From Mycoplasma sp. 2045 (GTDB taxonomy: Bacteria; Bacillota_I; Bacilli_A; Mycoplasmatales; Metamycoplasmataceae): 64,000 bases of DNA. The position numbers and the translations under genes are program-made. The number at the start of each line of letters is the position of its first letter. The stretch's first letter is position 1. Below the pieces are notes generated by a model. The model was given only the letters and a program-made list of their open reading frames with translations, was not told the DNA's origin and searched no databases. The DNA is taken from contig NZ_CP102083.1 in the NCBI RefSeq assembly GCF_024582715.1, forward strand, positions 248,001 through 312,000. Direction: 5' to 3'. Shown here one piece after another: positions 45,712-57,260 of the stretch.

Positions 45712-48700
45712 ATGACTAGTAAAACTTCAAAAAGAAATAAAAAGATTATTATACTTTTAGCATTCACAGGAGTACTTGGAGCAGTAACTGCACCTGCTGT
45801 GTATTTTGGTCTAAAATACACAAATAAAACTGAAGAAACTGTAAAAGTGATATTAAGAAACGCTTATACCAGGGATGAAGAACCTGAAACTCTTAAGAGT
45901 ATTGCAAAAAAAATCAATGGTAAATGAGAAATCACTAATCCTGATCCGGAAAACTATGTTTTATTGAATAAATACGGGGGAGTGGTTGATAAGTTGATAA
46001 GAGATGAAGCTCCAATATCAAATGAATTTATTAAAATATGACCTAAAAATTATGATGTACAAGTTTCAATAGCAAGAAATGAATTCGACCATGACTGACA
46101 AGATATTAAAGATTTCGAAATTCAAGTTAATTATCAAGATGACGAAACAAGAATTAGTGAACTTATTAAACAAAAATTACCAAGTGACGTTAAACTTTCA
46201 TCAATTTCAGGTGTAACTCCTTGAACTTCAGAAATTCAAATTAAAATTGTTGAAAATAGAAAAACTATAACAATTTACTTTAATGATTCACATGGTGTTA
46301 TTGGAAAAAGAGAGGAAAAAATTCCTATTAAAGAAAATTCAATTGTTATAAGTTCAGATTTAGTTCCTAATGATTATGTTCTAGTTGATTCAAACAAACA
46401 AATCTTAGATAGTGTTACAGTAAATGAAATTACAAATAATACTATTAACTTAACTGTGCTCCCTAAAAACTATGAAGTTAGAGTTCATATTGATCAAAAT
46501 AACTCTCATAGAGATGATATTTCTGACTTTAATATTTTAGTTAACTATCAAGATGATGAAACCAGGGTCAAAGAATTAATAGAACAACATCTTCCTGTAG
46601 ATGTGAAAGTTAGTTCAATTAGTGATGTTAAACCTTGAATTGAGATATTTAACGTTAATATCGTTGAAAACAGAAAGACTGTAACAATTAATTTTGTTGA
46701 TGCTAATGGTTCTGTTATCGGCACAACAACACAAAGAATAAATATGGATGAGAATCAATTAACTGTCTACAGCAATATGGTTCCTGATTCTTATGTTTTA
46801 GTTAATTCGAATAAAGAAGTAATTGAAAGTGAAGTCATAGAGCAAATAGTAGATAATTCAGTTAATGTTTTGGTTCTTCCTAAAAACTATAATGCACAAG
46901 TTAAAATAGTCAACAACGAGTCTCATAAACAAGATATTCAAGATTTTGAAATTCAAGTTAATTATCAAGATGATGAAGCAAGAATTAGTGAACTTATTAA
47001 ACAAAAATTACCAAGTGACGTTAAAGTTTCATCAATTTCAGGTGTAACTCCTTGAACTTCAGAAATTCAAATTGAAATTGTTGAAAATAGAAAAACAATA
47101 ACAATTAACTTTAAGGATTTAAACAACGATATTGTAGAAATTACAACTCAAAAAATTAATATGGATGAAACTTCATTTACAGTTTCAAATTTATTAATTC
47201 CAGATGGTTATGTATTAATAAATTCAAATAAACAAGTTGTAGATAGCATAACAATAAATCAAATTGAAAATGATACTGTTGATGTTAAAATTTTACCTCA
47301 AAACTATAGTGTGCAAGTTGTGATAGCTAATAATGAATCACATAGACAAGATATTAATAACTTTAACATTGATGTTAATTATCAAGATGATGAAACAAAA
47401 GTTAAAGACCTTATTACTCAACAATTGCCTACAGATGTAAAAATTAAATCAGTTTCAGGAATTGAACCTTGAGCTACATCAATAAATCTTGATATTATTG
47501 AAAATAGAAAAACGATAACAATTAATTTCAAAGATTTAGATAATAATTTAGTTTCATCAACTACTCAAAAAATTAATATGGATGAAAATTCGATTATTAT
47601 TGAAAGTAATTTAGTTCCTAACTCATATGTCTTAATCGATTCTAATAAAGAGGTTATTCAATCAGTAACAATTGATCAAATTCAAAATAATGAAGTTAAT
47701 GTAGTTATAGCTCCACAAAGTTATACAGTTTTAATTAATATTGTTCAAAACAATACAAGTGATCAAGTTGATAATTTTGATGTTCAAGCCACTGCTCAAG
47801 ATACAAAAGATAATTTAATTGAGTTAATTAGAAATCAATTAGATTCTAAATACTTATTTGAATTAAGTGGTGAGTGAAATAAATTTGATAAATTCGCAAA
47901 CATAATTGTTAATGTTGCTCAATCTGCTGAAAGTAAAGATGATTATGTTGCATACATAAGAGGAAATTTAAATTCATTAAATAAAGTAAAACAAAATGAA
48001 ACATTATTTGGCTCAGATCAAATTACAAATTTTGATTTATCTACTTTAGATGATTATGAAAATAAATCATTAGATGAATTAAAAACTCTTAAAAATGAAG
48101 TAGAAAATATTCTTAATGTTGCTAATACAATTGCAACAGAAAAAGTTAATGATGCATTTGAACAAATTGTTCAAATCTCTAACAATCAAGATAATTCTAA
48201 GTACTACTTAAAAGATTTCTTAGTTGATAAAGAAAACTTGTCATACAAATTTGAGCACGACACAGATAAGGTTGAATTCTTTATTTCTAGATTAGATGAA
48301 ATTAATCAAATTAAAGCTAATATTGATGAAAGAATTGATAAAGGTAATTTACTAAATTACTTAACAACAAACATGCAATATGCGACATATTTAGTATTAA
48401 ATTGTCTAAATAATGTTGATGATGGATACGCAGATTATGTAATTGGTCCTAGAAAACTATTTGAAGGATCATTTAAATTGTTATCTATTGATAACGCATC
48501 TAAATATCAAACCCTTTCAATTCGTGATTTAAAACCTTTATTTGATTCAGGTCTAATCACACTTCAATATAAAACTCGCTTAAGAGGACGCAATAATGAT
48601 CCTTACATTAGATTAGATAAAAGTTCAATTGATTATGATAATGAAGTTGTTACATTTGAATATAATCACGATGATAATGAAGAGAGACTTCTTAAATTAG

Positions 48701-49602
48701 AAATTTTAAATAATCAAGGAAACTATCCTTATTTAGCAACAACATTTGTTAAAGAAGATAAAAACCCAATAGCAAACTATTGAGTTAAAACAGGTGTAGT
48801 TCCTGATTTAACACCTGCTGCTTCAACCATTGTTCCTAATTCACTTGATGATTATTGATTATTCCCTAGAAAATATGAAATCAAATATAAAGAAAGATTT
48901 TTACAAGATGGAACAAATAATGTGAATAAAAATTGATTAAATAATGTAATTAACAGCTATGCAAATGGTGCTTGAAATTATAAGATTTCTGACGGTACAG
49001 CATTTAATTATCAAAATGCTTTATGAGTTGCATTGCTTCAAGCATTTGTTAAAACAAATATAACAAGTGATAAGTTTAATATTGATAAAAATACATCAGT
49101 CTTCACAAAAACATTCACAGAAGATAACTCATTTACATTTGTTTTAAACGCAACTGCATCTAAAAACTCTTCAACAAGAGATTTTGCAAACATTGGTGGA
49201 GCATTCTTTGAACAATTAATTGACTCATCAACAGCAAGACACATTGATTTTGAAACTGGAGACAAAATTAGACTTGAATTTGATTTAGATAATTCACGTT
49301 CTTGACACCCAAGTATTCCAGGAAACACATTACCATCAGTTATTTCAAATAACTTAGGAGACTTTTCAAAAACTGCAAAAGCTTACAATTTTAATGGTTA
49401 CTTCCCAATTAATGCAAGTTACTATGGAGATTTAAGACTTAAACTTTATGTAAATGATAATCTCATTTGAAATGCTTCTACATTAGATGGAACACAAAGC
49501 CATATTCTTCCAATCTTTGTATTAGATAAATGAGATGTTCCAGGATCAGATAGAAAATATGTTTTAGTATATACAGCTGGCTCAAAAGTAGCAATCGGAT
49601 AA
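45712..49602 (+). CDS. Membrane-anchored surface protein with 139-residue tandem repeats
   Basis: 1296 residues from ATG 45712 with AAAAAGGA upstream. Residues 11-33 form a hydrophobic anchor without lipobox. From about residue 45 to 720 come tandem units of 139 residues (417 bases), about four full and two partial. Each unit has one half with NRKTITINF, INMDEN and SYVLIDSNK, and another with VNYQDDET, LPSDVK and SGVTPW. The layout recalls MucBP/beta-grasp surface repeats, but I cannot assign a family. After the repeats comes a helical linker and a C-terminal domain of about 400 residues with the sequence GGAFFEQLIDSSTARH. No C-terminal anchor is seen. The gene has its own terminator and lies 125 bases behind the ATPase operon. 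Adhesion or host binding is a guess. Confidence 0.85.
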
Positions 49603-49663
49603 TAATGTGCAAAAAAACATTCAACTTTATTAAGAAGTTGTAACATTCCATGTTTATGATTCA

Positions 49664-49692
49664 ATCACAAGCTTTTTGCTTGTGATTTTTTT
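49664..49692 (+). terminator. Terminator of the repeat-protein gene
   Basis: Stem ATCACAAGC (49664-49672), loop TTTTT, stem GCTTGTGAT (49678-49686), then T run. An IS3-family element begins 20 bases further on. Confidence 0.9.
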
Positions 49693-49712
49693 TATAAGAA
49701 AAAACCATATCA

Positions 49713-51039
49713 TAAACTAGGACAAGAAAAGTAGACAGAAAATAAAAAAACTGTCTACTTTTTGTTTACAATAAGAGAAAGGATTTTACAAATGGCTAAA
49801 CAACTGAAACATTATGAATGATTAGATCTATTCAAATGACTAGAAGATTGAGAATACACAAATGAATATGAATACAAATTTGCATCTTATATTTCAGAAA
49901 AATATAATAAGGATTACTTTAAAGAAAATGTTAGACGTAGAATTCGAAATAAATTTAAGGAATATCAAAAAGATGAAACTGTAATATTTTCAAAAACAGG
50001 AACGGTTCCTAAAAAAGGGAAGGGTTCTGGAAGACCTAAAAAGAAACCTATTGAAACAGATGATTCAATGATTGAAGAAATGACTGATGAGCAAAAGAAT
50101 GAATTCATAAAAATTATGATTGAAATTTTCAGAGATAATAAAATGGAAATTGATTGAAGCAAAATCAAGAAATCATCTTCTGTTACAAATAAACAATTTA
50201 TATATTTTTGAGAATACCAAAATCTACTTTTTATAAGAAAATTTCGCAATTAGATAAAGAAGTCTCTCAAAAGTCTGAAAATGAAGAATTACATTCAATT
50301 ATCAAAAAGGCCTTTTATGAAAATAAAGGTCGTTTTGGTCGTTGAAGATTGAGCATTTATATACTAAAAGTATATAAAATAGACATAAATTACAGAACAT
50401 TAGGAAGAATAATGAACAAATTAAATCTAATTTGTGTAGTTAGGCCAAAGCGTAAAGTCAGAGAAATCAAGAATACAAATGTTAAGATTAAAGATCTTGT
50501 AAATAGAGATTACAATGGAATTACAAATAATATTATTGCAACAGATGTTTCATACATAAAAGCACCAAATGATATAGATGAAAATCACGTTTATCTTTCA
50601 GTTGCAATACATCATAAAACAAAGAAAATTTTGAATTGAAACTTATCAAGAAGAAATGATACAGATTTAGTTATTTCGCACATCAAGGATATCAAGTTTA
50701 AAAACCTTGAATTCTTCATTCAGATCACGGATTTCAATATTCATCATCTAAATATCTCGATGTAGTTGTCAAAAACAATGGTAATGTATCTATGGGTAGG
50801 GTTGGGAATTCATTAGATAATAGGGAAGTTGAATATTTCTTTTCAAACATCAAATCTGAGTGTTTAAACTTTGTAAATTACAAAACAATTTGCTTTGATA
50901 AACTTAAAAACATTATTAAAGATTACATCGAATGATATAACAATGAAAGATTTCAATCTGTGTTAAATTGAAAAACACCTCAACAATCTTGAGATGCTTT
51001 GATTTTTTATAAATTGTCTATAAGACTTGTCCTAGTTTA
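49713..51039 (+). mobile_element. IS3-family insertion sequence, copy A (1327 bp)
   Basis: Inverted ends TAAACTAGGACAAG (49713-49726) and its complement (51026-51039). TCA is repeated on both sides (49710-49712 and 51040-51042), a 3-bp target duplication typical of IS3. It encodes an IS150/IS1138-like transposase on the plus strand, broken by two frameshifts. It is related to but clearly different from the copy at 61318. Confidence 0.88.
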
Positions 51040-51067
51040 TCAAAGATATGGCCGTTCTTTATTGTAG
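49792..51067 (+). pseudogene. IS3-family transposase broken by two frameshifts
   Basis: ATG 49792 begins MAKQLKHYEWLDLFKWLED. The first part (helix-turn-helix and basic linker KKGKGSGRPKKK) runs in one frame to TAG 50251. The catalytic part is in the -1 frame (IPKSTFYKK, RFGRWRLSIYILK, then IIATDVSYIKA). It shifts again near 50700-50704 before ILHSDHGFQYSS and GNSLDNREVEYFF. The DDE residues are Asp in ATDVS, Asp in HSDHG and Glu in REVEYFF. Adding one T to the T5 run near 50210 and one A to the A5 run at 50700-50704 restores a single frame like that of the intact copy at 61317. The frame has no stop inside the IS and runs to TAG 51065-51067 in the flank. Confidence 0.82.
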
Positions 51068-51184
51068 TTGAAACTTATAAGTGATATATATCAGAATTCT
51101 TCAGTCTGATTAGATATTGAAAATTTATGTATTTTACTTACTTTTATAAAAATTAATGAAATAGAGTCAATGTTTAAAAAGCAT

Positions 51185-51208
51185 AAAAAAAGCAAGCTTC
51201 TAGCTTGC
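51185..51208 (-). terminator. Terminator of the ABC exporter operon
   Basis: GCAAGCT (51192-51198) and AGCTTGC (51202-51208) form the stem; on the minus strand it is followed by seven T. It lies 10 bases after the stop of the downstream exporter gene. Confidence 0.88.
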
Positions 51209-51217
51209 GAATTTGTC

Positions 51218-53095
51218 TTAATTTTCGAATTCAAATTGTGATGTATATAGTTGATGGTAGAAACCTTTTTTATCTAATAACTCTTTGTGAGTTCCTTTTT
51301 CAATAATAAGTCCATTATTAACAACTATAATAACATCAGCATTTTTAATTGTGCTTAAACGGTGGGCAATAACAAATGTTGTTTTATTTTTCATTAACTC
51401 TCACATAGCTTTTTGAACAATTTGTTCTGTTGCTGAATCAATGTTTGAAGTGGCCTCATCTAAAATAAGTAAGTTTTTATTCGAAAGAATTGCTCTAGTC
51501 AATGAAAGAAGTTGTCTTTGACCTTGTGATAAGTTAGCACCATTGTTTTCGATCATTGTATCATAACCTTGAGGCATATTCATAATAAAATGATGAGCAT
51601 GTGTCATTTCAGCAGCTTGAATGATTTGTTCATCAGTTGCATTTGGATTCGTCATTTTAAGGTTATCTTTAATTGATTCATTAAATAAGAATGAATCTTG
51701 AAGCACAATTGTCATATGATCTCTTAATTTATCTGTTTTGATGTTTCTAAGTTCATTTCCATCAATTTTAATTGAACCCTTAGTGTAATCATAATATTTG
51801 GATAAAAGAGAAATAATTGTAGTTTTACCAGCACCAGTTGGACCAACAATTGCAACAACTTGACCTGGTTTGATATCGAATGAAGCTGCTTTTAGTTGAT
51901 ATTCTAACTTATCTGGATTGTATTTGAAATATACATTATCAAATTGAACGTGTCCTTTAATTGAGTTAATATCAATTGTTTGATTTGATGTATCAGGTTC
52001 AGCAATTTCTAAAAGCTTGAAAATTCTTGATGAAGATGCAATTCCAATTTGTGCATTAAACGCACTTGATAAGATGTTTTGGAACGGTCCCATAAAGTTT
52101 CAGTTAAGGGAAATAAATAAGATAATAAATGCAGGTGTTGCATTTCCGTTTTTGTCAACTCCAAGTCCAATTAAGTTTCAAACAGGTATTTGTTTGAAAT
52201 AAAAGATTGCAGCAAGACCTGAGATAAGCAAGATAACAAAGTTTGCTATAAGTGTATATCAGATATCAAATGATTTAGCAATTACATCACCTTTGTAAGC
52301 ACTTTTTCTAATATCGTATGTGATTTTTTCAAGTTCACTATAAACATATGCTTGTCTATCAAATGAGTTAGTTACTTTTGTATTTGTTAACATTTCTTCG
52401 ACAAAAGCGTTAAGTCTCCCAAATGAGTTTTGCACCTTAACAAAGTAAGGATGTGATTTTTTAATTAGTAAGAAAACTAATCCAAATAAAATCAGTGTAA
52501 CAGGTAAAACAATTAATGTAAGAAGTGATGAAACTAACATAAGTACAATGATTGTTATGCAAATGTTGAATATACTTGTTACAACTTGCGTCATCATTTG
52601 GAATAATGAGTTAGCTGTATTGTTAACATCAACAATTAAAGTTGATATCAAGTCTCCTGTTTTGTTTTTATCATAAAAACTAACAGGCATTTTTAATATC
52701 TTTTCAAGCAGTTCTTTTCTAAGTGTTGCACCAGCTTCAAAAGATAGTTTGATATATAACCTTTGTTCTACATATCTACAAATACCGTACAAGATAAAAG
52801 TAAGTGTAAGTGCAGATAGCATTAATATAAAGTTAGTTAAATTAAATTTATCAGGGTAAGTTATTTGTGAATTAAGGTAAGGTTCAAAGAAGATTTGTAC
52901 GATTATTCCGATTAAGAAACTACCAATGATATAGAAAATAGAGTTGAGTAATGAAAATAAAAGAGCAACAAATAATATTTCTTTACTTCTGCAAAAGTAC
53001 GAAAGTAATTGTTTAAGTGTTTTAAACACTTTAACTTGCTCATTAGCTTGTAAATCTTGAGCTATTTCTTTTTGTTCATCGCTTAAATCAGACAT
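51218..53095 (-). CDS. ABC exporter half-transporter, catalytic-site subunit
   Basis: 625 residues from ATG 53095 with GGAGAAG upstream, stop TAA 51218-51220. An N-terminal cytoplasmic stretch precedes six membrane helices of the ABC exporter type (about residues 40-345). The nucleotide-binding domain has Walker [10 protein letters not shown], signature LSQGQ (a change from LSGGQ), Walker [13 protein letters not shown] with the catalytic Glu, and switch His in IAHRLST. It forms a heterodimer with the product of the gene 15 bases upstream, whose own site is degenerate. Likely export of drugs, lipids or peptides; the substrate cannot be told. Confidence 0.92.
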
Positions 53096-53110
53096 ATTTA
53101 CTTCTCCTTT

Positions 53111-54916
53111 CTATTGATCTAATTGGTTAGTTGCTACATCTTTATATCATTGACAAGATTTAAGTAATTGTTCGTGAGTTCCTTGGTCAAGAATTTTTCC
53201 ATCTTCAAGAACTAAAATATTATCAGCATGTTTGATTGAGTTAATTTTCTGAGAAATAATAATTGTTGTACAAGAGTAATTTTCTTTAATATTTTTAATA
53301 AGTTGCTTTGTGGTTAAGTTATCAAGAGCAGAAGTTGAGTCATCTAAAATTAAGATTTTAGGGTCAATAATCAAACTTCTTGCAATTGAGATTCTTTGCT
53401 TTTGACCACCACTTAAGTTTTTACCTTTTTGTTCGACTTTGTGATTTTCTCTATCCTCGAATGTCTGAATAAAGTTTCTTGCACAAGATGCTACAAGAGC
53501 TTTTTGAAGTTCTTCATTAGTTGCATTAGGTTTAGCGAATAAAACGTTTGATTTAATTGTTCCTGAATATAAAAGTGCATCTTGGTAAACAATAGCTACA
53601 TTCTTGTGTAAGTTATGTGTGTTGATGTCCCTGACTTCAATACCATTAATTAAGATATTTCCGTTTTCTTGAGTGTATTTCATATTGTTAACAAGTAAGT
53701 TAACAATTGTACTTTTACCTGAACCAGTTGGTCCGATAATTCCTAAAGTTTTACCACCTGGAATTTTGAAGTTAATGTTTTTAATTGCATAATCTTCAGC
53801 TGTATCAAAGTATTTGAAGTTAACATTTTTAAATTCAACAGAATAATCTGTTGCATCATTAGTTTGTGAAATTATTTTTCCATTTGGAACAAATAAATCA
53901 TCATATTTAGCATCTAAGACTTGAACAATTCTACCTGAACTAATTTTTGCTCTAAACATAGAACCTAAGAATTGTGAGAATAAAATAATTCCACCAGCTA
54001 TAACAAATTCATATTCGATGAACACATTAATCTTTGCGATAAACTCACCATTAATGCTTGGATTTTGATCTAATTTAACTTTTCCTATTGCGTAAATTAA
54101 GACAACAATAAAGTTAACAATCCCAAAGAATGCAGGTGTTCCGATTGCAAAGAATTTAAAAATATTCTTTTCAGTTTTTACTCATTGATTATTAGCGTGA
54201 TTGAATTTTCTTTTTTGTTGTTCTTGTAAATTATTTGCTTTTATAAATCTAGCACCATTTACAGTTTCGTCAACTTCTTTTGTAATTGCATCAAGATTTT
54301 TTCTGTTTTGTTTAAGCTTAGGGTTTACCTTAATGAATATAAATACCATAATAAAAAGAAGTAAAGGTATAACTGCTAAAATCGAGTAAGTGAATTCTAA
54401 ATCTGTTGCAAAAGCAAATACTAATCCAACAATGATAAATAATGGCGCTTTAACAAGTGATGTTGATGCACCCACTAAGAAATCTCAAAATACAGCAACA
54501 TCATCATTAATTCTTGTTATTAAACTTTCGGTTGTTAAATTAGAAATATCTTTAAGACTAAGTTTTTGATATTTAGCAAATAAAGCATTTCTATAAAAGT
54601 TCGAAGCTCTCTCGCCAGCTCCGATGATTATCATAGTTGAAGCTATAGCAGTTATTGCTGTAAGTGCAAGTAATACTAAGATTGAAATTAATAAGAATAC
54701 AAATGCATTAGTTCAGCTTGATGATTTATACAATTGTAAGTTCTTAAAAATTGTAATCATGTATGTTTCTTGACTACCTTTTGTAAGTAAAGGTAAGAAT
54801 TGACTAAGCACAATTGGCAAAATCATTGTGCAAGCAACATTTAAAATAACAATGATGATACCAATGAAAAATCTCATTTTAATGTTAAATGGCAAAATTT
54901 TAAACATCTTATACAT
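53111..54916 (-). CDS. ABC exporter half-transporter with degenerate ATP site
   Basis: 601 residues from ATG 54916 with AAAGGAG upstream, stop TAG 53111-53113. Membrane helices are followed by a nucleotide-binding domain with Walker A GPTGSGKST and a canonical signature NLSGGQKQR. Walker B is ILILDDSTSALD, where Asp replaces the catalytic Glu, and the switch is IISQKINS, where Gln replaces His. This is the classic degenerate site of heterodimeric exporters. The partner's altered LSQGQ signature would complete the same degenerate site, while this protein's LSGGQ completes the active one. First gene of the operon. Confidence 0.92.
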
Positions 54917-54942
54917 AACTTACTCCTTTCATTAATTTGTCC

Positions 54943-54968
54943 TATATATAATGCATACATTATATATA
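54943..54968. promoter_or_regulatory. Palindrome over the ABC exporter promoter
   Basis: TATATATAATG (54943-54953) and CATTATATATA (54958-54968) are perfect 11-bp arms with a 4-base spacer. On the minus strand the right arm supplies a TATAAT about 45 bases before the exporter start. It could be a promoter with a superimposed operator, but its AT content makes chance plausible. Confidence 0.4.
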
Positions 54969-55024
54969 TTTTTAATTTTTATATCTTCAATTATTTATAA
55001 GGGTCAAAAAAGGTATAAAAAAAA

Positions 55025-55101
55025 TGGCGATCACGAGAGGATTCGAACCTCCGACCACAAGCTTAGAAGGCTCGTGCTCTATCCAGCTGAGCTACGCGAC
55101 C
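55025..55101 (-). tRNA. tRNA-Arg (anticodon TCT)
   Basis: On the minus strand it starts GGTCGCG, has D-arm TAGCTCAGCTGGATAGAGCA, anticodon loop TTCTAAG, T-arm GGTTCGAATCC and an encoded CCA end. The acceptor arms pair GGTCGCG with CGTGATC, with G-T wobbles. 77 bases. It reads AGA, the main Arg codon in this AT-rich genome. Confidence 0.95.
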
Positions 55102-55229
55102 ACGCTAAAACTATTTTACATTATTTTTGTTAATTCAAAGAATAAAAATTTAATTTTATTTATCAAATTAAGATCATAAGAAAAACAAAATAAATCTAGT
55201 TGTCTTTCTTATTTTTATATAATGATACT

Positions 55230-56087
55230 ATGAAAATAATTAAAACAACAAAAGAGAATTTTTCCTCTCTAACAACAAGACAAAAAATATCATTGTTTTT
55301 AGCAATTGGTATTGTATTTGTTGTCATATTAGCAACGCTAATAAACTGACATTTAACTTCAACAAGAATTTCACAAGAATTAACAACTTTATCAGATGAA
55401 GCTAAATCTGAAATCCTAAATAGATCAAGTATTCACGGTTACAAAATGCTTCAATCATTTTGAAGAGTTAATTTAACATTTACGTGACTTAGTAATACAT
55501 TTTTAGCAATATCTGCAGTTATATTTGCATTAAAAATGAAAAATCATAAAGTACAACAAACTTTCTTCTTGTCAATTATTTACATTTCAATTACATTCTT
55601 AATATATTGAACATTAATCTTTGTGCCTGAATTAAAAGAATTTAAACCACTTTACTTTTTTAACACATTCATAATTCACGCAGTGTCACCAATTTTAGGA
55701 TTTGTGATTTTAATCATAAATAGTAAAGAAATTCAAATTTCAAAGAAAACTGTTTATTTAAGTGTTATAACAATGTTAGGTTACTACTTCTTTGCTTTAA
55801 TCACATTCTTCATGTCAACACCAATTTATGATCAATTTAAAGATGTTAAGCTTAAGAATGTAAATAGATTGACAAAAGAACTTGATATGACTATATATGG
55901 TTTCTTAAACTTCCGTGAACCTTTATTTTATAAAGGTGGAAATGTAGCGATTGTGTGTCTGTTAAACTTTGTTATTTTTGGAGTCGGATTTGTTTTAACT
56001 CCATCAATCGGCTATTTATGAGTGAAAGCATTGAGAATTAAATTTGCAACTAAAAAATCTCAAAAAGTAGATTGAATTAGACGTTAA
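55230..56087 (+). CDS. Multi-span membrane protein of unknown function
   Basis: 285 residues, ATG 55230, about six membrane helices (for example near residues 25-47, 90-110 and 115-138). There is no ribosome site. TATAAT (55218-55223) lies only seven bases ahead, so the message is probably leaderless or nearly so. The tail is basic (KKSQKVDWIRR). FFNTFIIHAVSPILGF is the most distinctive motif. It resembles mycoplasma DUF1600-type membrane proteins, but I hold that loosely. Single gene with its own terminator. Confidence 0.8.
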
Positions 56088-56097
56088 CAGTATCTTA

Positions 56098-56128
56098 AAC
56101 ATCACAAATTTATATGTGGTGTTTTTTT
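56098..56128 (+). terminator. Terminator of the membrane-protein gene
   Basis: AACATCACA (56098-56106) pairs with TGTGGTGTT (56115-56123), one G-T pair, followed by seven T. Confidence 0.85.
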
Positions 56129-56310
56129 GAGAATTGCATTAAGCGATAAAAGAAAAAATAGATGAATTTCAATTGTTTTTGATGTATTTTGTACATTAAG
56201 TAAAAAACTAGATTAAAAAAGAAGCAAACCTTATTTTTGACTTACTTTACAATTCGACAATAATGTACAATTCTTACACTCTATTTTTGTTTCTCTTTTT
56301 TAATATAGTG

Positions 56311-56760
56311 TTATTCCACATAATCACTAATTACTGTGGTGGGTATTAGTACAAGTTTTAGTCTTGCATCTTCTTTAGATGTAGGCTTTGTATAGATATA
56401 AAATGTATTTTCAGCATCTCCATCTATGTCTTCTTTTGTAGCTTTATATGAGATATTGTAGAATTTTTGAACTTCTGGTAATGAATAATTACTTCAATAA
56501 ATTGAAATATCTGTATCTATATTAATATCTTCTGGGTTAATTTTAGTTGATACATCTACATCTTTTGTAAATCTAAATGTTGGTATTATCCTTACTATAA
56601 AATCAGTAACTGTTTTTCTTTTTGATGCAAAATTTAGGCTTTGTTAATTAAATAATCAATTGTCATAGCAATAGTAGTATCATCTTTGAATTTATATACT
56701 GTTTTTTTCTATATTAGTAAATGCAAGGTTAAGTCATAAGTATTTTTGTTATTTACAAAA
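56311..56760 (-). pseudogene. Decayed coding remnant of an unknown protein
   Basis: On the minus strand a frame ending TAA 56311-56313 reads back through DVSTKINPEDINIDTD and EVQKFYNISYKA to about 56640. A second piece in another frame (FKDDTTIAMTIDYLINKA) precedes it, and a third (LAFTNIEKNS) lies before that. The protein-like composition and W as TGA suggest the C-terminus of a former surface or lipoprotein gene broken by at least two frameshifts. No start or signal is left. The flanks (56131-56310 and 56761-56857) hold nothing I can name. Confidence 0.5.
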
Positions 56761-56857
56761 TGGTTAAAATTTCATATATAAAACATAGAAAAATTCGCAA
56801 CATTCTAATTCATTAATAATAATCAGATCATTTATAGAAAAAAATGAAACAAAAATA

Positions 56858-56877
56858 GAGAACATTTTATTGTTCTC
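56858..56877 (-). terminator. Terminator of the first small membrane protein
   Basis: GAGAACA (56858-56864) with TGTTCTC (56871-56877); on the minus strand the hairpin is followed by TATTTTTG. It matches in position and sequence type the terminator of the paralogue at 57841. Confidence 0.75.
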
Positions 56878-56909
56878 AATTTTTGATATTAAGTTTATAA
56901 ATTTTTATA

Positions 56910-57260
56910 TTAATATTGTTTTTTAGCGATGGCTATAATTGAACTGATGAAAGAAAGAAGTATTAAGAGTGCCGGTAAACATAGGCCTATAATATATAAG
57001 GTCATTGTAGCTTTATTAAATTTAGAGATTCTAACTGCACCCACAATGCATGTAATAAATAGAGCAAACCCTAATCCAATAGCAGGCATAAGACTTATGA
57101 TGCTGATAATTACGGCAATGATTGCTACCTCTTCTTTATCTTTAGAAACTTCGTTTAATAATAATGGCATTGAAAAAGCCGCTATAAAATATATTGAAAC
57201 AAATACCATTGTTAAAATTGATAAAACTAATATTGGAACTGATAAAAATTTCTTTTGCAT
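56910..57260 (-). CDS. Small four-span membrane protein, tandem paralogue 1
   Basis: 116 residues, ATG 57260 with AAAGGATTACTT upstream. It starts MQKKFLSVPILVLSIL. Four hydrophobic segments fill most of the length, and it ends with a basic IAKKQY. I recognise no family. It has the same length, the same start (MQKKFLS-PILVLSIL) and a similar end as the protein at 57896-58246, so the two arose by tandem duplication. They differ mainly in the second quarter, which is charged here and Ala/Gly-rich in the other. Confidence 0.85.
   Translation of the reverse strand: MQKKFLSVPILVLSILTMVFVSIYFIAAFSMPLLLNEVSKDKEEVAIIAVIISIISLMPAIGLGFALFITCIVGAVRISKFNKATMTLYIIGLCLPALLILLSFISSIIAIAKKQY

Noticed and set aside
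46111..47877. CRISPR-like periodic repeat
   Set aside because: The period of 417 bases is in frame, diverged and protein-coding. No short repeat-spacer array is seen anywhere in the window.
50180..50253. Programmed -1 frameshift between two IS3 reading frames
   Set aside because: There is no A6G-type slippery site, and the related intact copy at 61317 has both halves in one frame. Loss of one T from a T run explains the break more simply, though slippage on the T run cannot be fully excluded.
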